Program-made: the position numbers and the translations under genes
Notes under the pieces: model-generated
The model's database searches: none
What the model was told of the DNA's origin: nothing
The model's input: only the letters and a program-made list of their open reading frames with translations
Assembly (NCBI RefSeq): GCF_010015445.1
Contig: NC_053133.1
Coordinates: forward strand, 30,480,752-30,544,751
Length of the DNA stretch: 64,000 nucleotides
Direction of reading: 5' to 3'
Source: Perca fluviatilis
Taxonomy: Eukaryota; Chordata; Actinopteri; Perciformes; Percidae
Part shown: positions 34,300 to 45,280 of the stretch, piece after piece
How positions within the stretch are numbered: the first letter of the stretch is position 1
How the letters are laid out: every line of letters begins with the position of its first letter

Positions 34300-34385
34300 C
34301 TGCCTCAGCCTTCAGTTTCCTCCTCCTGCTCTGTTCTGTTCACACGAAATGGAGTCTCAACTGACTCACCTCTTCCTGTTATCAT
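34300..34385 (-). other. Possible NLR 5' exon (copy A)
   Basis: Conserved with 12577-12660 and 45197-45280 (ctcagccttcagtttcctcc). The donor side reads caggttgag here instead of gtgagt. No downstream NACHT exon is in this region. Confidence 0.35.
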
Positions 34386-34708
34386 GTACTAATCACTCGT
34401 GAAGTAATGGCAACCAAATAAACAACAGCATGAGTACAGCAGTTCCTTCTCACGAAAACCGTGACATAAAAACCAGACTCACGCTACAGTAGATTGGAAA
34501 ATGGAAAATGGCTGTAGTTATATTACTTCAACTACAAAACCTCAGACTATAAGAAACAAATGTGGTGTGCTTGAACTGTCCTTCCAAAGCCAAAGATGGT
34601 TATCAATTCCAGTTACTTTTTAATTTAAGTAGTTGGGCCTTCACATGATATCTTTTTGTACATAGTAAACTTTTTATAACCTGTTAAACAATCTCTGACA
34701 CACATCAG

Positions 34709-34819
34709 GAACGGGAGGCACTAGGGGTACCCACTGAAGAAAAAAATTCTGACATGGAGCTGGAAGAGTCTGAGGATGCTGAACAAATACCTCCTGAGAC
34801 ACAGTCCCCTGATTTAGAG
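34709..34819 (+). CDS. Unrecognised gene, exon-like segment 2 (copy A)
   Basis: 37 codons, phase 0, acceptor cacatcag and donor gtcggt. Strongly acidic peptide (EEKNSDMELEESEDAEQ) ending PPETQSPDLE. The TQSPDL ending recurs at the end of segment 3, which suggests these exons arose from one another. The copy B version carries a one-base insertion that breaks the frame. Confidence 0.5.
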
Positions 34820-34873
34820 GTCGGTGTCTTTAGTTGTGTTTTGTGAGATGTTGTAAACACTGCCTTCTGTTAT

Positions 34874-35479
34874 GGGGTGCCGTTAGTGAAGCGGCTCACG
34901 CTGAAAATAACAGCAACATTTTGTCACATTTAGCTTCAAACAATGTTTAAAAAACTGGTAGGAATTTTTGAGGGTCACTTTCTTGCACATTTACAACAAT
35001 ATTTCTCAACTTAGTGAAATTTTAAATAGTTAAATCCAAATATTAAATGTTACACCTAAATGTTAAATGTTATATCTACATCTAAATGTTAAATGTTAAA
35101 TCTAAATGTTGAATCTAAATGTTAAATCTAAATGTTTCGAGATGCATTTTGAATTTGCAAATTGGTTAAATATTTAGTTTCACCCGAAACATTTAGATTT
35201 AACATTTAACATTTAGATTCAACATTTGGATTTAGATTTAGATTTCACATTTAGATTTAATATTTAGATGTAACATTTAGATTTAACATTTAACATTTAG
35301 GTGTAACATTTAATATTTGGATTTAATTATTTAAAATATCTCTAAGTTGACAAATATTTTTGTAAATGTGCAAAAAAGTGACCCTCAAAAATTCCTACCA
35401 GTTTTTTTAAACATTGAAGCTAAATGTGACAAAATGTTGCTGTTATTTTCAGCGTGAGCTGCTTTACAAACGGCACCCC
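34874..35479. mobile_element. Palindromic foldback MITE (copy A)
   Basis: The left end ggggtgccgttagtgaag and gctcacgctgaaaataacag are mirrored at the right by gctgttattttcagcgtgag and aaacggcacccc. The interior is a two-sided array of taaatgtt/aacattta units. No coding capacity. It sits between exon-like segments 2 and 3, and copy B has it at 46375-46990. Confidence 0.75.
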
Positions 35480-35533
35480 ATATTCTGTTTATACATTTAC
35501 TGATGTTCACAATTTCACAATATTCTTCCAAAG

Positions 35534-35662
35534 ACCTCACATCAACTAGATGTAGAGGAAGAGTGCCTACCAAAATCTGTCATCACAGACATGATACATG
35601 TCATCGTCACAGATGAAGAAGGCAATGAACAACTACATACACAGTCACCTGATTTGCGAGAT
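35534..35662 (+). CDS. Unrecognised gene, exon-like segment 3 (copy A)
   Basis: 43 codons, phase 0, acceptor ttccaaag (weak polypyrimidine) and donor gtaaac. The peptide has TSHQLDVEEECLPKSV, then VIVTDEEGNEQLHTQSPDLRD. It is the same length as segment 1 and shares the TQSPDL end with segment 2. The frame is also open in copy B. Confidence 0.5.
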
Positions 35663-35846
35663 GTAAACACTGCTTTCTTTTTTTGATTAACCATGTAGCT
35701 GCAAAATCTGATTCAACCTTTTGTTTAAAGATATGCAAATGTTGTCAGTGCCAAAGTTTTCAAAGTTACATATTGTTGTTTTGCTACTCATGAAGTGCCT
35801 GTTGCCTGTTTTATAGTCTTGTTTGACGGCCTAATATTATGTATTA

Positions 35847-37172
35847 CAGTTTTTTACGATCGCTATGACACTTTTTTCAATACTTTTAACAACTTTCCTA
35901 AACTCTTAACACAGTTAGCACAACATCTGTCTGTGTAGGCTATACAATTAACACATTTCTTGTTGCTTTGACACAAAATGCATACAGTTAACACAAATTT
36001 AAAATGCTTGAACTTCTTTTACACACAAGCTCCACCAAAAGCAAAACAATGGATCTTTACTGCCAAATTTACAAATGCATTCACACTGTATGTCAGAACA
36101 GATAACATCATGTTCTAAACCTAACTTATAGGCTAAAGTCAAAGTGAACAGCTGATCATATTGTAAATTGAAACACAAATATATCCCCTGCATTTTATAC
36201 ATGCATTTATTGAGAAACAGCTGATTGAAGTTATGCAAATAGATCAATCATAGCTGATTCCCTTCTAGGAAACACACTCAGGTGTTGAGGTTCTTTCAAT
36301 CACATGATCATATGGAAGTACAGTAAAAGAGGACCTATTGGAACAATATAATGTAGATGAACACAGAAAATAAGAAAAATGCCTTCACGAGGGAGAGGAA
36401 GAGGAGTACCAGGAAATTTCTGTCTCTGTCTCCTTTTTTTCATAAACCCCACATTCTAATAAAGCTACTCTGAGATGGGTCAATCCTTTTTTGTATTGAA
36501 TCTCTGCAGCAAAAGAAACAAAATGGTGGCCGGGTTGGCTCAGTGGGTAGAGCAGGCACACATATACTTGGAGGTTTATTCCTCAACGCAGAGATCCAGG
36601 GTTCAAATCCGACTTGTGACGATTTACTGAATGTCTTTCCCCTTTCTCAACTAGCAGTCCTGACAAATAAAGGCAGAAAAGCCCAAAAAATATTCTTTGA
36701 AAAAAATTTACTAAACCCAACAAAACAAAAATGTAGAGAGGCTTCAAGAGAAACTGCAGTGCAAAACACAATCTATGATCAATACAATCACTATTGTCTA
36801 TTCTATAAGGGCAGACCTGACTGACACATATAAAATAATGCAGTTTCTCTAATTCCATAGGATGTTAGTGTTTTGTATGACATTGTGCTATGATTGACTA
36901 AATGTTCCTGTTGGGAGAGAACATGTGTTAGTGTTTTGCAAGAATTATTTGATTTTGAGACATGATTGCATTGTTTTGGTAAACATAGTGTATTGTGTTA
37001 GTGAATTATTGTATTTTGAAAATTTGTGTTGGAGTTTAGTTTACAATGTGTGATTTTGAACATGAAATTAACTGTTTTGCCAATCGTGTGTTGTAGGTGT
37101 GTTGGTGCGTTAACAGTTTAGGAAAGTTGTTAAAAGTATTGAAAAAATTGTCATAGCGATCGTGAAAAACTG
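35847..37172 (+). mobile_element. Tc1/mariner-type transposon, copy A-specific
   Basis: The terminal inverted repeats are cagttttttacgatcgctat and the inverse atagcgatcgtgaaaaactg, part of longer ~60-bp repeats. Copy B has the empty site (tattatgtattaatttgta at 47345), proving a TA duplication. A short start (MPSRGRGRGVPG at 36379) resembles transposase N-termini of this superfamily, but the catalytic domain is missing. It carries a SINE inside. Intron position between segments 3 and 4. Confidence 0.82.
36528..36692 (+). repeat. tRNA-derived SINE nested in the Tc1/mariner element
   Basis: RNA polymerase III promoter boxes: A box tggctcagtgg (36536-36546) and B box ggttcaaatcc (36600-36610). 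The tail is gacaaataaaggcagaaaa. This matches a SINE type common in percomorph fish. It is not a tRNA gene because the anticodon arm and 3' half do not fold. Confidence 0.75.
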
Positions 37173-37342
37173 TAATTTGTATGAAATGTTATTTTAACAA
37201 AGTCCAGGAGGAGCCCATATTTCATTGACAGCACTGAAATCACCACTCCTCTGTCTTCTGTGATACTTAAACCTGCCTCCTAAACCTTACATCACACAGT
37301 CCAGCATTATGAATTATCTGTCCTCCCCCCCCCTTTCTCCTC

Positions 37343-37637
37343 CAATTAACCTGAGACTTTCTAATGAGGAGACACAGCATTCAAAAATCATCCATAGAAA
37401 TGCATGGGATTTAGTTACTAATGCCAATATGGCAGTAGTCTACACATATCCCGCCCCTTCCGCGGCCAAAAGTCGACATGTGAATACATTGTTCCAATCA
37501 TGTGTTTTTATCTCGCCGCTGGAGTGTGGTTGGTGTAGTGAAGCCTTGTGCATGCACAGTTATGCCCAAAAAAGATGCCCAATAATTGCCCAAAATGCGT
37601 AGCAATATGGCCATCGAATGGAGGGACTTGCCTAAAA
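37343..37637. other. Copy A-specific insert of unknown type
   Basis: Copy B goes straight from ctcctccactta to aaggactttg (47521-47540). Copy A has about 295 extra bases, starting acctgagactttc and including ccaatatggcagtag and cgccccttccgcggcc. It is an insertion in A or a deletion in B; no target duplication is clear. Confidence 0.5.
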
Positions 37638-37687
37638 GGACTTTGATTTAACTACTAGTTCTATACAGATGTTCCCTTTATTCACAG

Positions 37688-37714
37688 GGGGTGCCAGTGA
37701 ACATCACTCTTTAG
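37688..37714 (+). CDS. Unrecognised gene, possible last exon (copy A)
   Basis: After the acceptor tttattcacag, eight codons (GVPVNITL) and TAG follow in phase 0. Copy B keeps the same frame and stop with one change (Asn to Asp). Such a short exon is weak evidence on its own; conserved phase and stop in both copies are the support. Confidence 0.35.
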   Translation, partial: GVPVNITL

Positions 37715-37989
37715 TTAGCTCTGCTTTAAGCATTTCAGGACCAAGGCCAGCTACCAGGGGTTAGAAAGTCCATAGCAGTTGTGGGTGAACTAGTGACTCA
37801 GTTTTTTTGTCCAGTCTTGTTAATGTAAAACAATCATTGTGTAAAATCATTTATTTTTTTACTGATGTGTGCTAAAACTATTCTGTGTCATTATCACCCA
37901 GAGAGAAGACATACTCATTTCTGATTGGCTGGTAGGGTGGCTATTAATTCTGATTAACGGGACACCTATGAAGTAGATCGGGTATTTAA

Positions 37990-38266
37990 TCACCATTACA
38001 TATTATGGTCTGTAAATGTTAACTACAACAACCATGGTAAACAAAGGTTTAGCCAAAGATCCTTGATTACTACTCTGTGGTTGAGCCTTGTGTATGTACA
38101 GTACCCTCCAGAATTATTGATAACTCTTCTTATTAGCATGCAAAGAAAACAAGCAGTTCAATTTAACAATGAAGACAACTAGTTCAACGTGTTGTACCAG
38201 ACTACTTTCTTTGATCCTGACAGTGCTAACAGTGGGCAGTTAAAGGAGAACTCCGGGCAGTTTTTA
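37990..38266. mobile_element. Tc1-like fragment
   Basis: 'acagtaccctccagaattattg' at 38099 is the form of a common fish Tc1-type terminal repeat. Only one end is seen. In copy B this sequence resumes after the provirus at 51156. Confidence 0.35.
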
Positions 38267-38870
38267 CGTTAATCTTGATCGCTATACCTATGTGAGTACT
38301 GTCGATAGCAAAAAAACGAGCCGAATCGGTGGTAGCAACACAGAGCTGCTGTAGCTAATGCTGAGAGCTCCCACTCAGCAAAAATGGCAGTTATGGGGGC
38401 ATAAGATAAAGAGTGCCTTTGTGCCTCTTAACAGACACAAAATACAATTAAAATGTCTGTGCAACATGAACAGGGCCCTTACATGACAACAAGATGCATT
38501 TTCAACTCAGACATTGTTTAAATTCACCTACCCTGTTAGCTGCTAGCAGCCAGGCTTCGGTAATAATCATCAAGCAGCAGTTCCGTGTGTATTTGTAGCA
38601 TACATATCCATTTTGTGTGCGATCCATCTGGCGTTGGTGAATAGGAGTCTCAGCGGTGGCGAACTGTGTGGTAGTTCCCTTAGCCGAGCTAGCAGGCCCG
38701 ACCGGCATCCTTCTACTTCCTAACACCTCCGCTCTTCACTCTTCACACACTACTGCTGTTTACTTTTTCCTGCTACAACTGAATTCCCACGGGACTTCAG
38801 CATGAGACTACAGCTAGCTTTCTGTAACGGTGTTACTTTAGTTTTGAAAACTGTGTTCAAGCAATGCGAA
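38240..38870. mobile_element. TTAA-flanked DNA-transposon-like repeat (copy A)
   Basis: The left end is ttaaaggagaactccggg, resembling ends of fish elements that target TTAA. It contains gttagctgctagcagccagg. The right end is not defined. Copy B equivalent at 51323-51930. Confidence 0.35.
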
Positions 38871-38879
38871 ATGAACAAG

Positions 38880-38935
38880 AGTTTGGTCCACATGAACTGC
38901 TGCTGTGTAGACTGTAGTTAGAGTCATGTTTTAGT
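38880..38935. repeat. 42-bp minisatellite, about one unit (copy A)
   Basis: A single unit (gtccacatgaactgctgctg, then actgtagttagagtc) that is expanded to about 13 units in copy B at 51.96-52.49 kb. Confidence 0.7.
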
Positions 38936-38951
38936 TTTTCCTGTTAACTCT

Positions 38952-38953
38952 CA

Positions 38954-38996
<43 letters not shown>

Positions 38997-39315
38997 ATTC
39001 CCAAACATACACACACTCACAGACACATGCAGACTCACACAGACTCACACACACACACACATACACACACACATAGACAGACAAACACACACACACACAC
39101 ACTCACACACACACAAACATACACACACACACACACCTACACACACAGCACACACACATACACACACAGACACACAGACAGACACACACACACACATACA
39201 CAGACACACACACACTCACACACACACACACACAAACATACACACACAATCACACGCAGACTCACACAGGTTCACACACACACAAACACACACACACACA
39301 CAAACACACACTGTC
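38952..39315. repeat. CA-rich array with interruptions (copy A)
   Basis: CA runs broken by agactcac, acatgcagactcac and aaacatac units. Confidence 0.9.
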
Positions 39316-39647
39316 AGTCAGAACCCACTGAGAGTAAAAACACTAGCATCAAACACCAACACTACAGAAAATACTAAGTTTTTATCTTTACAGTTTGAAC
39401 AATTGAAGTGACTTCACATTACTCAATAGCTTGTTTAAAGAATGGATATAGATTGTATAATATATCAATTTTTACTTAAGGTAAACAAGAAGGAATGAAA
39501 ATCAGCAGTTCTGCTCTAATATAGTATTTTGTCTCTAGTAATTTATGGAATTACTGGAAAACAAATTAAAGGTCCATATCAGTGTAATGGCAGAAAATGT
39601 TATCTTAGACATTATTGGTTAATGATTGGTTTAATATTATACAAGAT

Positions 39648-40782
39648 TGTATTATTCTGCAATACTTGAGTCTAGCTGAAGTTGTTTTTGTTGAGAAGAC
39701 CTCAGCTCCTCATTCTGTTCACTTTTAGCAGATAAAGTGAAGAAGGCCATAAACTGTCTGAACTGTGTCTCCTTCTGCCTCCTGAGATAAACTGTTGTTT
39801 AGGCTAATGTTAAGAACAGGAGCAGAGGGGACGGTGATACAATGGTGTGACTGTTAATAATGTCTCTTTTCAACTATGGCCATGCTAAAGATAAATTAAG
39901 AGGGATGGCTTAACGGAGGTTTTCACTATATGATGTTTTGACATTTAGGTTTCTAGTTAGGAAGGCTTTTTCAGACATGCTGATTGTACCTGTGAAATTG
40001 TGTTTCTCTGTATTTGCAAATATAATAAATACTCAAAGACCAAACTTTGGTTTAATTCTCAAATAGTCTTTAATTCGTCTCATCTTGTGTTCATTGATAC
40101 ACAGTCCTGTGCTGACGAGAAAAACTTCCTCTACAATTTGGAACCCCAGATGGGACCGGATGAGAAAACAGGGAAAAAGAACTCCGTGGGTCGCTGATGA
40201 CTGGACATCCAGGGATAAAAAATCGCCTGCCTCATTCCTCTAACCTTAAAAAGGTATTTCAGAGAGAAGAGGGTCCAGACAGCGGAGCGCTCTTTACTGT
40301 TTTCCACTCCGGTCTGAAAACCAACGGGAAGAAATTTCAAGCAGCACGGGTAAGATCAAAATTGATTAATTGCAATTGGATTGTGAATTCAAGATTTTGA
40401 ACAAACATTCTAAAACAAGCAACAATTGCTAAACAAATTAAGTAATGAATAAATTGCAAAATCATTCTCATTATTTGAAGAGGATGAATGAGACAAATAC
40501 TGACATTTGGAAATTGAGTAATTATATACCTTTTTGTTTCTTTTGATTGTGTTTTTGGGGTTTTGGTTTAAACAAATAATAGAATTGAATTTATGATTAT
40601 TCCAGTGACATTTTGCAGAAACTGACATATTGTACCGGTGAAATTGTGTTTCTCTATATTTGCAAATATAATAAGTACTCAAAGACCAAATTTTGGTTTA
40701 ATTCTCAAATAGTCTTTAATTCATTTCATCTTGTGTTGATTGATACACACTCCTGCTGCTGACGAGAAAAACTTCCTCTACA
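39648..40782 (+). mobile_element. Short LTR element: LTR, leader, partial LTR (family 1)
   Basis: 5' LTR 39648-40135 (tgtattattctg ... cttcctctaca), leader 40136-~40629, then only the last ~153 bases of a second LTR (40630-40782). No gag, pol or env. The junction shows a short shared attgt at both parents. It interrupts the exon-1-like block: the left flank ttatacaagat matches 53824-53836 and the right flank matches 53850 onward, with some flank lost and no clear target duplication. Confidence 0.75.
40136..40160 (+). promoter_or_regulatory. Probable primer-binding-site region
   Basis: Directly after the LTR end, 'atttggaaccccagatggg' contains the TGG expected of a tRNA-primed site. I cannot match it to one tRNA with confidence. 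Confidence 0.35.
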
Positions 40783-40783
40783 C

Positions 40784-40843
40784 CAGTACCAGAGACTAGT
40801 GACTAATGCTGCCTCCCTCCAGCATCATGTTCTCTTCATCACA
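40784..40843 (-). CDS. Unrecognised gene, segment-1-like exon, inverted copy 1
   Basis: A 60-nt (20-codon) minus-strand segment between acceptor (cccccacag) and the position of a donor, phase 0. The peptide is [15 protein letters not shown] and on to SLVL, equal to the second half of segment 1 at 30045. The LTR element at 39648-40782 directly abuts and removes its donor. Confidence 0.4.
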
Positions 40844-40902
40844 CTGTGGGGGGTGTGGTAACTCTCAGACACGAGACACGTCTCCATCTGAACATCTCTC
40901 AC

Positions 40903-40917
40903 ACACACACACACAGA

Positions 40918-40992
<75 letters not shown>

Positions 40993-40993
40993 T

Positions 40994-41026
<33 letters not shown>

Positions 41027-41062
41027 ACACACAGACTCTCACACACACACACACACACACTC
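40903..41062. repeat. CA microsatellite
   Basis: Nearly pure CA with a few gactcac and aaacagac breaks. Confidence 0.95.
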
Positions 41063-41085
41063 ACGCAGACTCACACAGATGGAGA

Positions 41086-41528
41086 TGGAGTGGGGGGAGG
41101 AGGAAGGGGCACAACAGGAGCAGGTGGTGCGTTTGGAGGCCCACGCTCCATGACTGCAGCAATCTTCTCCAGACTTGAGGAGATGCGCCTGAGAGGCCAC
41201 AGCAACATCGCCACCCGGCCAAGACGGGCATTTATTACTGTGCCGCATCCCGGACAGCTTGCGTGCGCCAGAAAAATCCACCGTCATAATAGCAATCCGC
41301 CATGGAACAAGCGTGCCTGCTCTTAAAGAGAATATGAGATGATGCTCTGATTGGTTTATTGCACGTTACGCCCAAACCACACCTAGCTACTTCAGACCAA
41401 CCCATTTTAGATTTGCGTCGGGCACAAGAGTCATTTATCCTGCCGGTATCATAGCAACAGCGCCCGAGATCTGCCCACAAAGCTACTTGCGTTTCACGTT
41501 TGATACTTGCATTTTAGATCGTTAAAAT
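41086..41528. mobile_element. Probable DNA-transposon 3' part
   Basis: Moderately GC-rich coding-like remnant (plus-strand ...RPRRAFITVPHPGQLA) ending in 'ttagatcgttaaaatagagccc', a terminus common in fish Harbinger-like or related elements. The left end is lost in the CA array. It marks the junction between duplication copies A and B. Confidence 0.35.
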
Positions 41529-41578
41529 AGAGCCCTATATCTTTACTATAATAAAACTGTGTTCTTACTGTTTTTCAG

Positions 41579-41707
41579 AAAGTAATGGAGGTGAAAGCAA
41601 TGGAAACACCCCATTCATTAGTATTTAGAGATGATGAAGACATCCAATGTGATGAAGAGAACATGATGCTGGAGAGAGGCAGCATTAGTCACTATTCTCT
41701 GGTACTG
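41579..41707 (+). CDS. Unrecognised gene, exon-like segment 1 (copy B)
   Basis: 129 nt, same splice signals, phase and open frame as 30045-30173; one Ala to Glu change noted. Whether it is expressed is unknown. Confidence 0.48.
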
Positions 41708-42145
41708 GTATGGACCTTTAGTTTGTTTTCCAGTAATTACATAAATTACTAAAGACAAAATACTATATTGAAGCAGAACTGCTGAATTTCATTCTATCTT
41801 GTTTACCGTAAGTGAAAATTGGTATATTATAAAATCTATATCCATTCTTTAAAGAAACTATTGAGTAGTGTGAAGTCACTTCAATTGTTCAAACTGTAAA
41901 GATACAAACTTACATGTCTGGTGAGAAGCACATTGCATTTTATCTGTAAAGCTGAATGGACCCACTGTAGTAAAACTGATTTTATTCTGATCATGATCCA
42001 AATACTCTTGAGAGAAAGGACACTATATCTTTGAATGTAATTAGTAAAAGAGATATGATGCTTTTAAGAAACAATTGCAAAGAAAGCAAACTGTTGACAA
42101 CTTCCTGCGAGAGTCATATAAATGAGTCGGTATCAGTTCTCTTAC

Positions 42146-42168
42146 TTTGTGTCTGAGGGTCCAGGTTC
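42146..42168 (-). pseudogene. NLR N-terminal exon stub (copy B)
   Basis: Donor-side 23 bases of the split exon (ends in GP-S-DTK coding sequence plus ccaggttc). The other half was lost with the deletion that removed the far end of the LINE. Confidence 0.65.
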
Positions 42169-43318
42169 AGTTCAGTTCAGTTCAATTTTATTTATATAGG
42201 ACATTTAAAAAACAACCATAGTTGACCAAAGTTCTTAACAAGCACCAAAAATCAAAGAGATAATATACACAAACAATACACAATATACAATACAAAATAA
42301 ACAACAGTAGAAAAAGGTCAAGATATCAAAGCTCAACTTGAATTGAAAGCCAATGCATAGTAATGGGTCTTAAGCAAGGACTTGAACATTTCAATGGTCT
42401 GAGCTTTCCTTATATGAATAGGTAGACTATTCCAGAGGTTCGGAGCAGCCAATGAAAAGGCTTGCTCACCTTTGTTTTTTAACCTGGATCTGGGCATATC
42501 GAGGAGCACCTGATTGGAAGAACTCATTGCTTTGACAGGTAAGACATGACATGTAAGAGCTCCGATAAATAAAAAGGTGACAACCCTTTTAAGATCTTGC
42601 AAACAATTAATAAAATTTTAGCCAGTGGAGCGTGGCCAAAATCGGTGTAATGTGGTTGCGCTTTTTGGTCCCGGTTAAAAGTCGAGCTGCTGCGTTCTGG
42701 ACTAACTGTATCCGATGAAGGGATGACTGATCCAATCCAACATACAAAGAGTTAAAGTAGTCTAAGCGGGACGTAATAAATAAATGCATGTATGACTCTT
42801 TCAAAGTCTTTGCGTAGCAGGTAAGGCTTGACCTTAGCCAAAAGTCTCAGCTGGAAGAAGCTGGTTTTAACAACAGAACTAATCTGTTTGTCAAATTTAA
42901 AATGACTGTCAAAAATCACACCCAGATTCTTGGTAAAAGGACGAATATGGGAACCTAAAGTACCAAGAGCGTCTACACAGGCACTGAAGTGTACAGCACG
43001 ACCAAACACAATAATTTCAGTCTTATTATCATTGAGACAGAGAAAATTCTGATCCAACCAAATTTTGAGATCACTCAAGTAGTTCAACAAAGGCTGGATA
43101 GTGTCCTTCTCATTGTTTTTTACAGGCAAATAAATTTGTACATTGTCTACAAAACAATGGAAAGAAATGTTATGTTTTTTTAAAATCAGTCAACCGCTAA
43201 GAGAAGGTCGTTATAGACTCTTAGAAGGGCAGTTTCAGTACTGTGGCAGGGCTTAAAACCAGACTAGAACTTTTCATAAATATTGAAATCATCTAAAAAT
43301 GATTGAAGTTGATTAAAG
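42169..43318 (-). mobile_element. L2-like LINE, internally deleted (copy B)
   Basis: Same element as 31340-32800, inserted at the same base of the exon. At 43186 it jumps from the sequence equal to 32343 to that equal to ~32612, removing RT motifs A/B. At ~43318 it runs directly into a SINE. Frames are broken. Confidence 0.8.
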
Positions 43319-44140
43319 ATTTTCCACCTTTATGGTATATGACAGGACACAGCTAGTTGAGAAAGAGGAGAGACACATGCAGGAAATTGTCACAGGTTGG
43401 ATTTGAACCCTAGACCTCTGCATCGAGGCATAAACCTCCAAGTATATGTGCGCCTGCTCTACCACTGACCAACCCAACCCAGCCACCATTTATTTTGTTT
43501 TGCTGCAGAAATTCAATTCAAAAAATGAATGACCCATCTCAGAGTAGCTTTATAGAATGTACAGTTTATGAAAAAAAGGAGACAGACCTGTCCTGGTACT
43601 CCTCTTCCTCTCCCTCATGAAGGCATTTTTCTTATTTTCTGTGTTCATCTACAGTATATTGTTCAAATAGGTCCTCTTTTACAGTATGTACTCCGGTAAC
43701 ATATGTTCATGCGATTGAAAGAACCTCACACCTGAGTGTGTTTCCTAGAAGGGAATCAGCTGTGATTCATCTATTTGGGTAACTTCAATCAGCTGTTTCT
43801 CAATAAATGCATGTATAAAATGCAGGGGATATATGAACACCTGTTCACTTTGACTTTAGCCTATAAGTTAGGTTTAGAACATGATGTTATCTGTTCTGAC
43901 ATACAGTGTGAAAGCATTTGTAAATTTGGCAGTAAAGATCCATTGTTTTGGTCTTGGTGGAGCTTGTGTGTAAAAGAAGTTCAAGCATTTCAAATGTGTG
44001 TTAACTGTATGCATTTTGTGTCAAAGCAACAAGAAATGTGTTAAATGTATAGCCTACACAGACAGGTGTTGTGCTAACTGTGTTAAGAGTTTAGGAAAGT
44101 TGTTAAAAGTATTGAAAAAATTGTCATAGCAGTCTTAAAA
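43319..44140 (-). mobile_element. Tc1/mariner element, other half retained, with SINE (copy B)
   Basis: Starts inside the SINE (43319-43484) and continues to the far terminal repeat (gttgttaaaagtattgaaaa, then a decayed tgtcatagcagtctt). Copy A keeps the opposite half, so the ancestor had the complete inverted element. Confidence 0.72.
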
Positions 44141-44163
44141 ATCTTTAGTATCAGTTCTCTGAC

Positions 44164-44310
44164 TTTGTGTCTGAGGGTCCAGGTTCATTACTGAAGCCTG
44201 GAGGTAATGCCATGGACCGGTCACTCTTCCTAGACTGACAGCCAGATACTACAGACTCTGCTCCATCCTCCTCTTCCTCCAAATCACTCATCTTCTGATC
44301 TGAAGTCAGT
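44164..44310 (-). CDS. Orphan NLR N-terminal symmetric exon
   Basis: 147 nt, phase 2/2, with the acidic start MSDLEEEEDGAESVV and core CQSRKSDRS (Arg for Met), ending PGPSDTK. The donor reads gtcaga rather than gtaaga. There is no RING or NACHT exon within the following 14 kb on this strand. It is either a 5' fragment of a deleted NLR gene or a very distant 5' exon of the 0.4-12 kb gene. Copy A has lost it. Confidence 0.65.
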
Positions 44311-44490
44311 CTGAGAGGTAAAACAGGAACACTGACTGTGAGCGCACACTCACACACACACACAAATAAATAAAACCATCCAGAACTCCGTCAGTTATCT
44401 TTAAATCTGTTTTCTCGGTCTACAGCAGGTTTAATGTGTGTGTTATACATTAATTATTCAGCCAATCAGCACTTTATGTCCAGATGAATC

Positions 44491-44925
44491 TAGGGTTGGG
44501 TATCAAACCCGGTACTTTTACCGGTACCGACCGAATCACGTCGGTAGTACCGAGTATTGGTTCAGGTAAAATCAAACGGTGCCTGATTTCGGTACCTGAG
44601 AGTAAGCGCAAGCTTATCTGTCCTCTCTGCATGTTGACAGAGAGCAGAGGTCTGACACACACGCACGTGAAGAGGTGCGGACGGAGCAACGTCGGCTCTG
44701 CAGTTTTGTTAAAGTCCCAGAGAGTCACGGCAATGCCGATAAAGTGGTTTCAAGTGTGGTTACAGTTTTTCAAAACTTTCCGCAGACTCCTTTCACTGCG
44801 ATATGATATTAATAGCGAGCCGAAAGCGGTTGCGGTGCTGTTGACATTACACTTCCTATGACACGAGCAGGCACAACGGTGGTTTTGGTGCCCTGGGGAC
44901 TGACTGACAGGCTGAGGTTGTAAGG
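44491..44925 (+). mobile_element. hAT 5' fragment (copy B)
   Basis: Begins 'tagggttgggtatcaaaccc', then 'ggtacttttaccggtacc', a known fish hAT end. A short frame (MPIKWFQVWLQFF) could be the start of the transposase. No 3' end in view. Confidence 0.5.
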
Positions 44926-45095
44926 CAAGGCAACTTATTTCTACAGCACCTTTCAGCAACAAGGCAATTTAAAGTGCTTTACATGAATCGTTAAAGAGCA
45001 ATTCAAAACGGTCATGATTAAAATAAAACAAGCTAAAATATAATAATATACAAATACAACAATAAAAGTTACAGTGAGTAAGAAATTCATAATTA
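44921..45095 (-). repeat. L2-type LINE 3' tail (copy B)
   Basis: Same as 34021-34195. Confidence 0.6.
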
Positions 45096-45196
45096 TTCAA
45101 TTTAATAGGTTTCTCTCTTTCCTCTACAGTCCACATGGAGAAAACTGACTCAGAGACTTTGACAGTAAAATAATAAATGTTGGATTACCACTCAAC

Positions 45197-45280
45197 CTGC
45201 CTCAGCCTTCAGTTTCCTCCTCCTGCTCTGTTCTGTTCACACGAAATGGAGTCTCAACTGACTCACCTCTTCCTGTTATC
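45197..45280 (-). other. Possible NLR 5' exon (copy B)
   Basis: Equivalent to 12577-12660. On the minus strand it lies upstream of the orphan N-terminal exon at 44.2 kb, as expected for an NLR 5' end. Confidence 0.35.

Larger units (their letters stand above)
29990..40900 (+). repeat. Large tandem duplication, copy A
   Basis: Starts at 'gccctatatctttactataa' and can be followed in order in copy B from 41529. Shared parts include exon-like segments 1-4, the LINE-split NLR exon, SINE/Tc1, a hAT piece, the L2 tail, the palindromic MITE, a TTAA-flanked repeat, the 42-bp minisatellite and the CA region. Copy A lacks the solo LTR, the provirus and the 44.2-kb NLR exon. It alone has the 35.85-37.17 kb transposon and the 37.34-37.64 kb insert. 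Confidence 0.85.

Noticed and set aside
36528..36610. tRNA gene (A and B boxes present)
   Set aside because: No cloverleaf can be formed past the B box, and the same sequence occurs in other copies with a long unrelated tail, so it is a SINE.
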